A stretch of 64,000 nt of DNA. Origin: CATQHL01 sp965204655 (lineage in GTDB: Bacteria > Actinomycetota > Acidimicrobiia > Acidimicrobiales > CATQHL01). Shown here one piece after another: positions 51,686 through 60,520 of this stretch. The position numbers and the translations under genes were made by a program. Under the pieces are notes generated by a model. The model was not told the origin of the DNA, searched no databases, and saw only the letters and a program-made list of their open reading frames with translations. The stretch's first letter is position 1. Each line of letters starts with the position of its first letter. The stretch lies in the NCBI GenBank assembly GCA_965204655.1, contig OZ241998.1:434001-498000 (forward strand), in the 5' to 3' direction.

Positions 51686-53074
51686 ATGCTGGATTCAGGT
51701 CAAGACAGGGTGAAGGAACGCAAGACCGCCGCGGGCGAAAGAAGAGGCGGGAAGTCCGCAGGCAGCAAGGGGCTCACTTCTCTGCGGGCGCTGCGTCATC
51801 GGGACTTCGCTCTTTTCTGGTCGGCCGCCCTGCTTTCTAACGCTGCCAACTGGATGCAGCAGTTCACCGTCCTGTTCGTGATCTACGAACTGACCGAATC
51901 GAACGCCTGGGTGGGCGCCGCCGCCTTCAGCATCCTCATTCCGGTCGTGATCCTGAACCCGCTGGCGGGCGTTATGGCCGACCGCTTCCCCCGCCGCACC
52001 ACGATCATGGTCACGCTCGCTTTCCAGGCGGCGGTTTCCGTCTCGTTCACCGCATTCTGGGTCACCGAGTCCCTCACCCCAGGCTGGATAGTGTTTTTGA
52101 ACCTGCTGGCGGGCATAGCAGCCGGCTTCCAGATCGTGAACTGGCAGGCGCTCGTGCCTCTGCTGGTTCCCAAGGAAAACGTCCTGGCGGCCATCCGCCT
52201 CAACTCCATGCAATTCACCGCCGCCCGCGCCATCGGACCTCTCACCGGCGCCAGCTTGCTCAGCCTGCTGGGTGCAGGGGCGGTGTTCGCTGGGAACGCC
52301 GTGATGTTCGTCGTTCTTCTTGCCGTTGCGGCCTCCCTGCGGCCCCGCCCCATTACCACTCCCCGAACCGAGCGCGTGGCCGACGTTCTGCGTGAAGGCT
52401 TCCGTTACGTCCGCCGTCGCGCCTCTCTGCTGCAGTCTGTCCTGACGGGATTTTGCATCGCCTACTTCGGCGGTGCGCTGATCCACCTCGCCCCGGGTTT
52501 AGCGAAAAAGGACTTCGGCGTAGGGCAAACCGGGTTGGCCGGGCTGATCACCGCCGCGGGCGTGGGTTCGGTGGCTGCGTCGGTGTTCATCGTCAGGTAC
52601 GCCGACTACGTGGAGCGCTCCCGCATGACCCGCTGGGGGATGGCTTTCTACGCGCTGGCGCCGCTGGTGGTCGCCTCCAGCACTTTCTATCCGCTCGGCT
52701 TGGCTGGCTACTTCATCATGGGGGTGGCGCACGTGAGCGTGGCCATCGCCATGAACACCACGATCCAGGCACAGGTAGCAGAGGAGATGCGCGGGCGGGC
52801 GCTGTCTATGTACCTGATGGGTATCTTCGGCGGCTGGCCGCTGGGCTCCCTCGTGGGTGGCTGGCTAGGCGACGTCGTGGGGCTGCGCGCAGTTTTCGCT
52901 TTCAACGGCCTGGTTCTCGGCGCCTACCTGTGCATAGGCATAATTTTCTTTGAGGGATTCCGCAGGCTGGATCCCGACAGCGACGTTCTAGAGAGCCCGG
53001 GCGCCTCTCCTGCTGCCTCGCCCGGCGCCGCCGCAAAAGAACTTTCTCAGCAGCCCCCCGGGAGCGCCGCGTAG
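51686..53074 (+). CDS. Major facilitator superfamily exporter (EntS/MFS_3-like)
   Basis: 462 aa. Twelve membrane helices; RHRDFALFWSAALLSNAANWMQ at the start (quoted in parts: FALFWSAALLSNAA, NWMQQF) and GVMADRFPRRTTIM (loop 2-3 motif) resemble the MFS_3/enterobactin exporter group. A second half motif is MRGRALSMYLMG. ATG 51686 chosen; a longer upstream frame is antisense to the copper protein. Divergent from that gene by under 100 bp, so the two may share regulation. Substrate unknown. Ends in an Ala/Pro/Ser-rich tail that overlaps EF-G2 by 28 bp. Confidence 0.85.
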   Translation: MLDSGQDRVKERKTAAGERRGGKSAGSKGLTSLRALRHRDFALFWSAALLSNAANWMQQFTVLFVIYELTESNAWVGAAAFSILIPVVILNPLAGVMADRFPRRTTIMVTLAFQAAVSVSFTAFWVTESLTPGWIVFLNLLAGIAAGFQIVNWQALVPLLVPKENVLAAIRLNSMQFTAARAIGPLTGASLLSLLGAGAVFAGNAVMFVVLLAVAASLRPRPITTPRTERVADVLREGFRYVRRRASLLQSVLTGFCIAYFGGALIHLAPGLAKKDFGVGQTGLAGLITAAGVGSVAASVFIVRYADYVERSRMTRWGMAFYALAPLVVASSTFYPLGLAGYFIMGVAHVSVAIAMNTTIQAQVAEEMRGRALSMYLMGIFGGWPLGSLVGGWLGDVVGLRAVFAFNGLVLGAYLCIGIIFFEGFRRLDPDSDVLESPGASPAASPGAAAKELSQQPPGSAA

Positions 53075-55065
53075 TGGTCGTGGGAAGCGGTGAAACTCCC
53101 CCTCCCGCCGGTGATTGAGCGCAGGTCTATGGCGTAGCGTACGAGTTCCGACTCAGGCACCAGAGCCTTGACGTGCTGCTGTCCGTACTCGCCCGGGTCG
53201 GTGCCCTGAACTACCCCTCGGCGCGACGACAGGTCGCCCATCACGTCGCCTAAGCACTCCCCCGGCGTAGTTACCTCCACCTTCGCGATCGGCTCGAGCA
53301 CCACGGGGCGCGTCGACTCCATGGCGGCCCTGAAGGCCAGCCTTCCCGCCATCTTGAAGCTCATCTCAGAGGAATCCACGGAGTGGTGCTTCCCGTCAAA
53401 GAGAGTGGCTTTCAGATCGACCACGCGATGGCCGAAACTGCCCCCGCTGCCCATGGCTTCCTTGATGCCCGCCTCTACCGCCGGTATGTACTGCTTAGGG
53501 ATCACCCCGCCGCTTATTTTGTCGACGAACTCAAAGCCCGCCCCCCGCGGCAGAGGCTCAAAGCGGACGTGAGCCACGCCGAACTGCCCGTGGCCTCCCG
53601 TCTGCTTCTTGTGCTTGCCTTCTGCCGAAGCGGCGGCAGTGATGGTCTCGCGATAGGGGATCTGCAGTTCCTCTGTATCCACGCCCACGTTGAACTTGCG
53701 CTCAATGCGGTGCAGGGCCGAACGCAGATGGGTGTCGCCGAGTCCAGAGAGGAGCGTCTGGTGGGTCTCGGGGTTGCGCGTCACAGTTAGGGAAGGGTCC
53801 TCTTCGCAGATGCGCCGCAGGGCGGTGGAGAGCTTTTCCTCGTCTAGTTTTGTCCTGGGCACAACGGCGAAAGAAAGCATGGGAGAAGGGGCGTCCGGTT
53901 TCCGCAGGCGGAGTTCCCCTCCGGCGGTGAGGGTGTCGCCCGTCCGCGTGTCGGAGAGTTTGGCCGCTGCGCCTATGTCGCCCGGGGCCAGCTCGCTCAG
54001 GTTCTCGGTTTTGTTTCCGAGCATCGTCAAGAGGGTGCGCATTCGCTCTGTGTTTGAACTGCGGAGGTTCGTGAGAGTGTCCTCCGTCTGCAGGCTCCCG
54101 CAGGCGACCTTAAAGAGGGAGATCGTCCCTAGGTAGGGGTCGAACGTCGTCTTGAACACCAGGAGGGTCGTCGGCAGATCGGCGTCCGGCCGAACGTATT
54201 CCCCGATCTCGGTGGGCATACCGCTTCCCGTCTCGGGCGAGATACCCACTCCGCATATGTACTCGCAGAGGCGGTCCACCCCGATAGGGATAGTGGCCGA
54301 GCCGCACAGAAGCGGGAACACCGACGCCTCGGCGATCCCAGAGCGCAGGGCGGTGCGCAACTCGGCCTCGGAGATTTCGCCGCCGTCAAGGTAACGCTCA
54401 AGAAGTTCGTCGTCGGACTCGACGATGCCCTCGATCAGCGTCTCCCTTATAGCGGCGGCTTCCTCGGCAAGCTCGGGCGGCGTCTCTGCGCTCTGCGCAG
54501 TTCCCTCGTCGTAGAGCAGGGCCGTCCCGCTCAGCAAGTCAATCACGCCGTGGAAGTCCGATCCCGGCGACACCGGGATCTCGAGAGGCGCCACGACCCC
54601 TTGAAATGTTTCGGTGAGGGCCTTCAGCACGTTTTCGAAAGCAACGAACTCGCGGTCGAGTTTGTTGACGAAGATCAGCCGGGGGAGATTCATTGAGGAG
54701 ACCTTCCTCCAGGCGTTCACCAGGCCGTGATCCACCCCCGAAGTTGCGTCCACTACCAAAACGACCAGGTCGACCACCGCCAGGGCAGCCCACTGTTCGC
54801 TCATGAAATCGAAGGAACCGGGGGTGTCAAGCAGGTTGATCTTGCAGTCGCCCCACTCAAAAGAGGCCAGAGCCGCGGACTGAGAGCTGCCGCTCTCCTT
54901 CTCTTCCGGCTCGAAGTCGCAGACAGCCGTGCCAGTTTCAATGCTTCCCATGCGGGTCGTCATCCCAGCCCTGTAGAGCATCGCCTCTGCAAGCATCGTC
55001 TTTCCGGAACCGCTGGATCCCACCAAGGCCACGTTGCGAATCTTGTCCGAAGAATGGGTCTTCAC
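53047..55065 (-). CDS. Elongation factor G-like protein EF-G2
   Basis: 672 aa, GTG start. GTPase motifs GSSGSGKT (G1, ~16-23), DTPG (G3) and NKLD (G4); domains II-V follow, with KHKKQTGGHGQFGVAHVRFE and TTPGECLGDVMGDLSSRRG in domains IV-V. The G1 sequence and shorter length separate it from canonical EF-G, matching actinobacterial EF-G2 paralogues, of unclear role. No str-operon genes are nearby. Convergent with the MFS gene and divergent from aroC. Confidence 0.9.
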   Translation of the reverse strand: MKTHSSDKIRNVALVGSSGSGKTMLAEAMLYRAGMTTRMGSIETGTAVCDFEPEEKESGSSQSAALASFEWGDCKINLLDTPGSFDFMSEQWAALAVVDLVVLVVDATSGVDHGLVNAWRKVSSMNLPRLIFVNKLDREFVAFENVLKALTETFQGVVAPLEIPVSPGSDFHGVIDLLSGTALLYDEGTAQSAETPPELAEEAAAIRETLIEGIVESDDELLERYLDGGEISEAELRTALRSGIAEASVFPLLCGSATIPIGVDRLCEYICGVGISPETGSGMPTEIGEYVRPDADLPTTLLVFKTTFDPYLGTISLFKVACGSLQTEDTLTNLRSSNTERMRTLLTMLGNKTENLSELAPGDIGAAAKLSDTRTGDTLTAGGELRLRKPDAPSPMLSFAVVPRTKLDEEKLSTALRRICEEDPSLTVTRNPETHQTLLSGLGDTHLRSALHRIERKFNVGVDTEELQIPYRETITAAASAEGKHKKQTGGHGQFGVAHVRFEPLPRGAGFEFVDKISGGVIPKQYIPAVEAGIKEAMGSGGSFGHRVVDLKATLFDGKHHSVDSSEMSFKMAGRLAFRAAMESTRPVVLEPIAKVEVTTPGECLGDVMGDLSSRRGVVQGTDPGEYGQQHVKALVPESELVRYAIDLRSITGGRGSFTASHDHYAALPGGC

Positions 55066-55212
55066 GAGGTGCCACCTTTGTTTGTCTGCGAGCGCCGCTC
55101 GGGCGTCTTGGTTTGAGTATTACCGGAAATCCCCTTGGGCTGTGGGGAGAAAGGCGGCCTTTTGCCGCGGCGCTTCCCGAATCCTCTGTCGTGCAGCTTC
55201 TAACCTGAGAGC

Positions 55213-56310
55213 GTGGGCAGCACCTGGGGCAGAGTCTTTCAAGTCGGCACGTTCGGCGAATCGCACGGGGGCGCCATCGGGGTGATCGTTGACGGATGCC
55301 CGCCTCGTCTGGAGATTGCCCCCGAGGACATCCAGCGCGACCTCGACCGCCGCCGCCCCGGTCAGAGCAGGCTCACCAGCACGCGTTCGGAGACCGACGA
55401 AGTGCGGATTCTCTCGGGGGTTTTTGAGGGAGTGACCCTGGGGACTCCCATCGGGATGCTCATCCCCAACTCCGACGCCCGCCCTGAGGCGTACGAGCAT
55501 CTGCGCGACGTCTACCGCCCCTCTCATGCCGACTACGTCACGGAAGCCAAGTACGGCGTCCGCAACTGGCAGGGAGGAGGCAGAGCAAGCGCAAGGGAGA
55601 CGGCGGCGCGGGTAGCTGCAGGAGCGGTCGCCCGTAAGTTGCTTGAGGTTGCTGCTGGGGTGGAGGTTCTGGCTTGGGTGTCTCAGATACACGAGATAGA
55701 AGCGGACGTGGATGGGGATTCGGTGACCCTCGCAGAGGTGGAGGACACGCCCACCCGATGTCCTGACCCCGCTGCTGCGGCTCGGATGATCGATGCTGTG
55801 GAGGAAGCCCGCCGCAACGGCGAATCTCTAGGGGGCGTGGTGGAGTGCGTGGCCAGGGGCGTCCCGAAAGGCCTAGGCGATCCGGTTTTTGACAAACTCG
55901 ACGCCGACTTGGCGAAGGCGATGATCTCCCTTCCAGCAGCCAAGGGAGTTGAAGTGGGCAGCGGTTTCGCTTCGGTACGGATGACCGGAACGGAGCACAA
56001 CGACCCTTTCGTGCCGGGGCCGGACGGGCAGCCGCGCACTTCAGCCAACCGTTCAGGCGGGATACAGGGCGGCATCTCCAACGGCGAGGACATCGTGCTG
56101 CGCGCTGCGTTCAAGCCCACCTCCACCGTCTCCTCCCCCCAAGACACAGTGGACGTTGAGGGGAAGGCCGTCAAGCTGCAGGCACGCGGACGCCACGACC
56201 CTTGTGTCCTGCCCCGGGCCGTTCCGGTGGTTGAGGCGATGGTCTGTCTCACGCTTGCCGACCACTGGCTGAGGCAGAAGGCGGTCTCGGCTCTGAGCCA
56301 TCTGGACTAG
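55213..56310 (+). CDS. aroC: Chorismate synthase
   Basis: 365 aa, GTG start. GTFGESHGGAIGVIVDGCPP, RNWQGGGRASARETAARVA and the C-terminal RGRHDPCVLPRAVPVVEAM are the three family signatures, with FMN-binding residues. Converts 5-enolpyruvylshikimate-3-phosphate to chorismate with reduced FMN. No adjacent aroK/aroB as in many actinobacteria; a DAHP synthase gene lies 2.7 kb downstream. The 86-bp gap to rsfS holds only a weak CCTGG/CCAGG hairpin and a C-rich run. Confidence 0.96.
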   Translation: MGSTWGRVFQVGTFGESHGGAIGVIVDGCPPRLEIAPEDIQRDLDRRRPGQSRLTSTRSETDEVRILSGVFEGVTLGTPIGMLIPNSDARPEAYEHLRDVYRPSHADYVTEAKYGVRNWQGGGRASARETAARVAAGAVARKLLEVAAGVEVLAWVSQIHEIEADVDGDSVTLAEVEDTPTRCPDPAAAARMIDAVEEARRNGESLGGVVECVARGVPKGLGDPVFDKLDADLAKAMISLPAAKGVEVGSGFASVRMTGTEHNDPFVPGPDGQPRTSANRSGGIQGGISNGEDIVLRAAFKPTSTVSSPQDTVDVEGKAVKLQARGRHDPCVLPRAVPVVEAMVCLTLADHWLRQKAVSALSHLD

Positions 56311-56396
56311 CCGCCTGGAGTAGCCGAACAACCCTGGGGCTATCCAGGAGCGGCGCCTACGCCCCCGCCCCCGCCCCGCCAGGCGCAGGCGGGAGT

Positions 56397-56795
56397 TCAG
56401 CTCACAGAGAGGCGGGGGCAGTCTCCCCAGAGCCGTTCGAGTTGATAAAACTCCCGCACCTGATCCACAAAAACGTGGACGATGAAGTCGCCGTAGTCCA
56501 TGAGCACCCAAGACCGCGAATCAAGCCCTTCCACCGCCTGAGGCTTAGGGCCCCCGGCGAGGAGCAAGTCATCCTCTACCGCTTCGCAGATCGCCTTGAC
56601 CTGCCGCTGGTTGGCGCCGCTGGTTATCACAAAGAAGTCGCAGACCGACATCAGCCCGCCCACGTCGATCACCATGGTTTCCTTGCCTAGACGCTCCATG
56701 GCCACTCTGGCCGCCGTCTTCGCCCACTGCACCGAGAGGTTCTTAGAGGGTGCGATGTTCTTGGAGGATGCAGCCGGGCCAGGCACTGAGTTCAT
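56397..56795 (-). CDS. rsfS: Ribosomal silencing factor RsfS (Iojap family)
   Basis: 132 aa. VMERLGKETMVIDVG (actual VAMERLGKETMVIDVG), SVCDFFVITSGANQRQVKAI and VLMDYGDFIVHVFVDQVREF are family motifs, ending YYQLERLW-like (FYQLERLWGD). Binds L14 of the large ribosomal subunit and blocks subunit joining. ATG overlaps the nadD stop (ATGA), the usual nadD-rsfS pair. Confidence 0.94.
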   Translation of the reverse strand: MNSVPGPAASSKNIAPSKNLSVQWAKTAARVAMERLGKETMVIDVGGLMSVCDFFVITSGANQRQVKAICEAVEDDLLLAGGPKPQAVEGLDSRSWVLMDYGDFIVHVFVDQVREFYQLERLWGDCPRLSVS

Positions 56796-57415
56796 TCTAT
56801 TGCCTCCGCCTCGGAAGCATCTACGCAGCCGCTTCCTCTATCCCGGTAGAGCCCGAGGCGGCGGATCTCTCCGGAGACCCCCGCGGTGAGCACCGAGGGA
56901 AGCGGCCTTCCCTCCAGCAGCCAGTTTCGGATCTCGGTGCTCGACACTTCGATCCCCGGCCCGCGCACCTGCACCCAGTCCCACCCCGCTGGAGGAACAG
57001 AAGGCTCGTTGCCGCCGAGGCGTCCCACCACAGCGACTGTCGCCAGAGATCGGATGACGTCTGGCGACTTCCAAGTATTGAGCCCCGGGGCCAGGTCGCT
57101 GCCCAGGATTAGGTAGAGCTTGCGACCGGGAGCGGCTAGTTCCCTGAGTGTCTCGGCTGTGTACGAATCCCCCCCGCGGTCTATCTCCGCTCGCGAGACC
57201 TCAAAGCCTTCTGTCCCGGAGACTGCGGCCTGAACCAGCGCTAGCCGTTGGGCGGCGTCGGTGATCTCTTCTCCGTTCCCCTTCTGCCACGGGACGTTCG
57301 CTACGACGAATATCACCCGATGGAGCGCCAAAGCGGCGCGCGCCGCCTCGGCTGCGGCGATATGGCCGACGTGAGGCGGGTCAAAAGTGCCGCCAAAGAC
57401 CCCTACCTTCTCAAT
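56792..57415 (-). CDS. nadD: Nicotinate-nucleotide adenylyltransferase
   Basis: 207 aa if started at ATT 57415. GGTFDPPHVGH (residues 8-18) is the ATP-binding motif; YTAETLRELAA, LILGSDLAPGLNTWK and GIEVSSTEIRNWL (ISSTxIR) follow. The only ATG/GTG/TTG downstream of the in-frame TGA is TTG 57331, after the HxGH motif, so canonical starts would destroy the active site. ATT 57415 has a G-run (AGGGGGG) 6 nt upstream. Adenylates nicotinate mononucleotide in NAD synthesis. Confidence 0.9.
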   Translation of the reverse strand: MEKVGVFGGTFDPPHVGHIAAAEAARAALALHRVIFVVANVPWQKGNGEEITDAAQRLALVQAAVSGTEGFEVSRAEIDRGGDSYTAETLRELAAPGRKLYLILGSDLAPGLNTWKSPDVIRSLATVAVVGRLGGNEPSVPPAGWDWVQVRGPGIEVSSTEIRNWLLEGRPLPSVLTAGVSGEIRRLGLYRDRGSGCVDASEAEAIE

Positions 57416-57540
57416 GGTGCGCCCCCCTGCCCCCAGAGCCGTACCGCCTCACCCTCCTCTGAATCACCCTCTTCTGTCACCCTCGGAGCGGGCTCGGGAA
57501 GCGATTCCTCGGTGATCTTGGCGTTGCGGTAATCTTGGCA

Positions 57541-57569
57541 TTGACACCTCGGGGGCTATGGGATATAGT
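57541..57569 (+). promoter_or_regulatory. Strong sigma-70-type promoter
   Basis: TTGACA (57541-57546), 17-bp spacer, TATAGT (57564-57569): a near-consensus housekeeping promoter, transcription start near 57577. It points to the sigma-factor gene 417 nt downstream. There is no gene between. Confidence 0.75.
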
Positions 57570-57993
57570 CATTCGCGTTCTGGGGAATTACGGCTGAAGA
57601 AACCGAACGAGTTCCCCGACGGGCTTTTCCAGACAGGCCGATGCTAGAGACTGAACTACTTGAACTGCTTGACAGGGTTCGCCTCTTGTGCTCTTGGCAT
57701 TGTACCTTTTCGGCATTCGCCTCTAGGCGCGGCCGGCTTAGGTCTGTGTGAAAAAGCCGCAAGCAAAACGGTCGCAACTGACAGGAATAATCCAGCCTCC
57801 GAAGCGTTGGATGCAAGCAGACGGCAAAAGCCAGCAACCGCAAAAATCCAACACGTCAGAGCGACTCTGTGAACCGACTCTGTGAACCGTGGAAAAACGA
57901 TTAAATAAACTTGCTTAGGTCGGCGGGCTGCTCCCCGACCTCTCAAGACCTCTACGTACACACCAAGAAACACATCAAAGGAAGCATGAACAA
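57570..57993 (+). other. Long untranslated leader of the sigma-factor gene
   Basis: No protein gene is convincing in this stretch. It contains a perfect tandem 13-bp repeat (57863-57888), a CGGCTT/AAGCCG hairpin near 57740-57765 and a GGTCGG/CCGACC hairpin at 57918-57940. A three-codon minigene (ATG AAC AAA TGA, 57986-57997) overlaps the sigma ATG and has AAAGGA just in front. This could be a regulated leader or house a small RNA. Confidence 0.5.
57863..57888. repeat. Perfect tandem 13-bp duplication
   Basis: GACTCTGTGAACC occurs twice head to tail within the leader of the sigma-factor gene. Confidence 0.9.
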
Positions 57994-59007
57994 ATGAGTG
58001 ATTGGGTGGGCCAGTACCTGAACGAAATCGGCTTGGTCGATCTGCTGACGGCGGACGACGAACGGGAGCTTTCTCAGGCCATAGAGCGCGGTCGCAAGGC
58101 TCAGGCGCGCATAGACGCAGGCGAGCGAAAAAACCAACGGGCGCTGGCGGAGGACATCCGTAAAGCCGCTAAGGCAAAAGACCACTTCATCAGGTCGAAT
58201 CTCAGGCTGGTGGTGAGCGTGGCCCGCAGGTACCCCCTGCCGAACGGGATGGAGCTTGCCGATCTCATCCAGGAAGGCAACCTTGGTCTTGAGCACGCCG
58301 TGGACAAGTTCGACTGGCGCAAGGGCTTCAAGTTTTCCACCTACGCCACGTTCTGGATCCGCCAGTCGATAGGTCGAGCGCTGGATCAGAAGGCCAGCCT
58401 CGTGCGTTTGCCCGGCGACCGTTCCGCCAGTCTGCGGGCGGCCTTGCGCCAGGTGTCTGGCAACACCGAGGAACTCGACGAAGACCACGCACGCCTTGAC
58501 CGCCTTACTCGCCCGTCCTCCCTGGACAAGAACGTGGGGGAAGGCGACAGCAGCGAACTGGTCGACCTAGTGCCCGACGATAATCCCGGCCCTGACGATC
58601 TGGTTCTGACCCTCGCTGAGAGCGAGATGCTCAACGACCTCCTCTCACTTCTTGACGAGCGCGCCCGCCTGGCAGTGAGGTTGCGCTTCGGTCTTGACGA
58701 CGCCAGCGACGAGGAATTCTGGAAAGAACGCGGAGCGGCGAAAGGTGCTCACAGGCGCAAGGCGAGTCACCGTTACGTAGAACGCGGCCAGAACCTCGAC
58801 ATGGGGCGCAAGCGCAGCTACAGAGAGGTTGGCGAAAAGCTCGACGTGACGGCTGAAGCCGCTAGAAGGCTGGTCAAGCGGGCAGTAAGCCTGCTTCAAG
58901 AGCACGCCGCCGAGCGCGCCCGTGAAGCCGAGGAGCGGGTTGGCCAGCAGAGTTCCGAAACGGGAGGCGCCCTGCCTTGTCGCGAACGCGCCTACGACGC
59001 CGCCTGA
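57994..59007 (+). CDS. Sigma-70 family RNA polymerase sigma factor, divergent
   Basis: 337 aa. Region 1.2 (WVGQYLNEIGLVDLLTADDE), region 2 (FIRSNLRLVVSVARRYP, LIQEGNLGLEHAVDKFDW, FSTYATFWIRQSIGRAL) are well kept. Region 3 is shortened. In region 4, LDERARLAVRLRFGLDD (221-236) is followed by a ~38-residue basic insertion before SYREVGEKLDVTAEAARRLV (~275-294), where the recognition helix lacks the usual RERVRQIE. A SigA/SigB-like group 1/2 factor with altered -35 recognition is likely. The tail is Gln/Arg-rich. Confidence 0.88.
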   Translation: MSDWVGQYLNEIGLVDLLTADDERELSQAIERGRKAQARIDAGERKNQRALAEDIRKAAKAKDHFIRSNLRLVVSVARRYPLPNGMELADLIQEGNLGLEHAVDKFDWRKGFKFSTYATFWIRQSIGRALDQKASLVRLPGDRSASLRAALRQVSGNTEELDEDHARLDRLTRPSSLDKNVGEGDSSELVDLVPDDNPGPDDLVLTLAESEMLNDLLSLLDERARLAVRLRFGLDDASDEEFWKERGAAKGAHRRKASHRYVERGQNLDMGRKRSYREVGEKLDVTAEAARRLVKRAVSLLQEHAAERAREAEERVGQQSSETGGALPCRERAYDAA

Positions 59008-59040
59008 GTCCGACCGCTGAGGAGTAAAGGAAAGATTCCG

Positions 59041-60387
59041 ATGACGACCTGGTCGCCTGGGAGCTGGAGGAGTTTCCCCGCTGAGCAGCAGCCCGACTGG
59101 CCGGACGAGGCCGAACTCGAGCGGATCCTGAAGATCATCTCCGGTTTGCCCCCGCTCGTGTTCGCCGGAGAAGCCCGCAAACTCACAGAGCAGATGGCCT
59201 TAGCGTCTGAAGGAAAGGCCTTCCTGCTGCAGGCTGGCGACTGCGCTGAGTCCTTTGACGACCTCTCAGCCGACGTCATCAGAGAGAAGCTGCGGGTGAT
59301 GCTTCAGATGGCCGTGGTGTTGACTTACTCCGCCGGCGTCCCGGTGGTGAAGGTCGGACGGATAGCCGGTCAGTTTGCCAAGCCTCGCTCCAGCCCCACC
59401 GAAGCCAAGGAAGGCGAATCGCTGCCCTCGTTTAGGGGGCACATGGTCAACGACTTTCCCTTCAGCGCCACCGCCCGGGTGGCCGACGCCGACCGGCTGC
59501 TCACTGCTTACCACCAGTCTTCCGCCACGCTGAACTTGCTTCGCGCCTTCACCACGGGCGGTTTCGCTGATCTGACGCGGGTTCATTCCTGGAACCGGAG
59601 TTTCGTGGCCTCCTCCCCTGCCGGGAAGCGCTATGAAGAGGTTGCGTCCGGCATCGACTCCGCCATGCGCTTCATGTCGGCCTGCGGGATCAGTTCCGCC
59701 GAAGACCCCCGTCTGAACACCGTGGACTTCTTCACTAGCCACGAAGCCCTCATCCTGGGCTACGAAGAGGCCATGACGCGGGTGGATTCTCTGACCAGCG
59801 ACTACTACGACTGCTCGGCGCACATGCTCTGGGTGGGCGAGCGCACCCGCCAATTAGACGGAGCGCACCTGGAGTTCCTGCGAGGGGTGAGAAACCCTCT
59901 GGGCTGCAAGATCGGCCCGAGCGCGACCCCCGAAGACATCCTGGCAATCTGTAAAAAGCTGAATCCCGAACGCATCCCCGGGCGTCTGACGCTTATTTCC
60001 CGCATGGGGGCTAAGCAGGTCGCCGACGCCCTCCCTCCGATCTTGAGAGCCGTCCGAGATTCGGGAGAAGTCGTTGCGTGGGTCTGCGACCCCATGCACG
60101 GCAACACGTTCACCTCAGCGGCCACAGGACGCAAGACGCGCCACTTTGAGGACATCTGCACCGAGATAGACCTCTTTTTCAAGCTGCACCACCAGGAAGG
60201 GACTTTGCCGGGCGGCATCCACGTGGAGCTCACCGGCGACAGCGTGACGGAATGTCTAGGAGGCTCAGAAGACTTGAACCACGAAGACCTTCCGATGCGC
60301 TACGAGACGGCTTGCGACCCCCGTCTCAACGGACGCCAGTCTCTGGATCTGGCGTTCAGGGTCGCTGAGTTGCTTCGGAGAGGCTGA
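59041..60387 (+). CDS. Class II 3-deoxy-7-phosphoheptulonate (DAHP) synthase
   Basis: 448 aa, ATG with AAAGGA 9 nt upstream. FLLQAGDCAESFDD near 75 with the metal-binding Cys, SYSAGVPVVKVGRIAGQFAKPR-type segment (here TYSAGVPVVKVGRIAGQFA), GCKIGPSATPEDI, RMGAKQVADALPPIL and GGIHVELTGDSVTECLGG are family motifs. First step of the shikimate pathway from PEP and erythrose-4-phosphate. The plant/actinobacterial class II type. It is 33 bp after the sigma gene and may share its transcript. Confidence 0.96.
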   Translation: MTTWSPGSWRSFPAEQQPDWPDEAELERILKIISGLPPLVFAGEARKLTEQMALASEGKAFLLQAGDCAESFDDLSADVIREKLRVMLQMAVVLTYSAGVPVVKVGRIAGQFAKPRSSPTEAKEGESLPSFRGHMVNDFPFSATARVADADRLLTAYHQSSATLNLLRAFTTGGFADLTRVHSWNRSFVASSPAGKRYEEVASGIDSAMRFMSACGISSAEDPRLNTVDFFTSHEALILGYEEAMTRVDSLTSDYYDCSAHMLWVGERTRQLDGAHLEFLRGVRNPLGCKIGPSATPEDILAICKKLNPERIPGRLTLISRMGAKQVADALPPILRAVRDSGEVVAWVCDPMHGNTFTSAATGRKTRHFEDICTEIDLFFKLHHQEGTLPGGIHVELTGDSVTECLGGSEDLNHEDLPMRYETACDPRLNGRQSLDLAFRVAELLRRG

Positions 60388-60456
60388 CAACTCCAGGCAC
60401 CAGGCAAGGGAAGCCTCTCAGCGCCCAGCCTTTCGCCTCATTCGCATTTCGCACGC

Positions 60457-60473
60457 CCCGCCGCTGCGGCGGG
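60457..60473. terminator. Short GC-rich palindrome after the DAHP synthase gene
   Basis: CCCGCCGC and GCGGCGGG form a stem with a very small loop. The site lies 70 bp beyond the stop codon and 48 bp before the convergent tRNA. No T-tract. Confidence 0.35.
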
Positions 60474-60520
60474 TATCCTGCGAGGTGAATCACATGGCAG
60501 ATGACGCACATCGGCACTTG

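Noticed and set aside
57669..57700. Second TTGACA in the sigma leader
   Set aside because: No -10-like hexamer at proper spacing.
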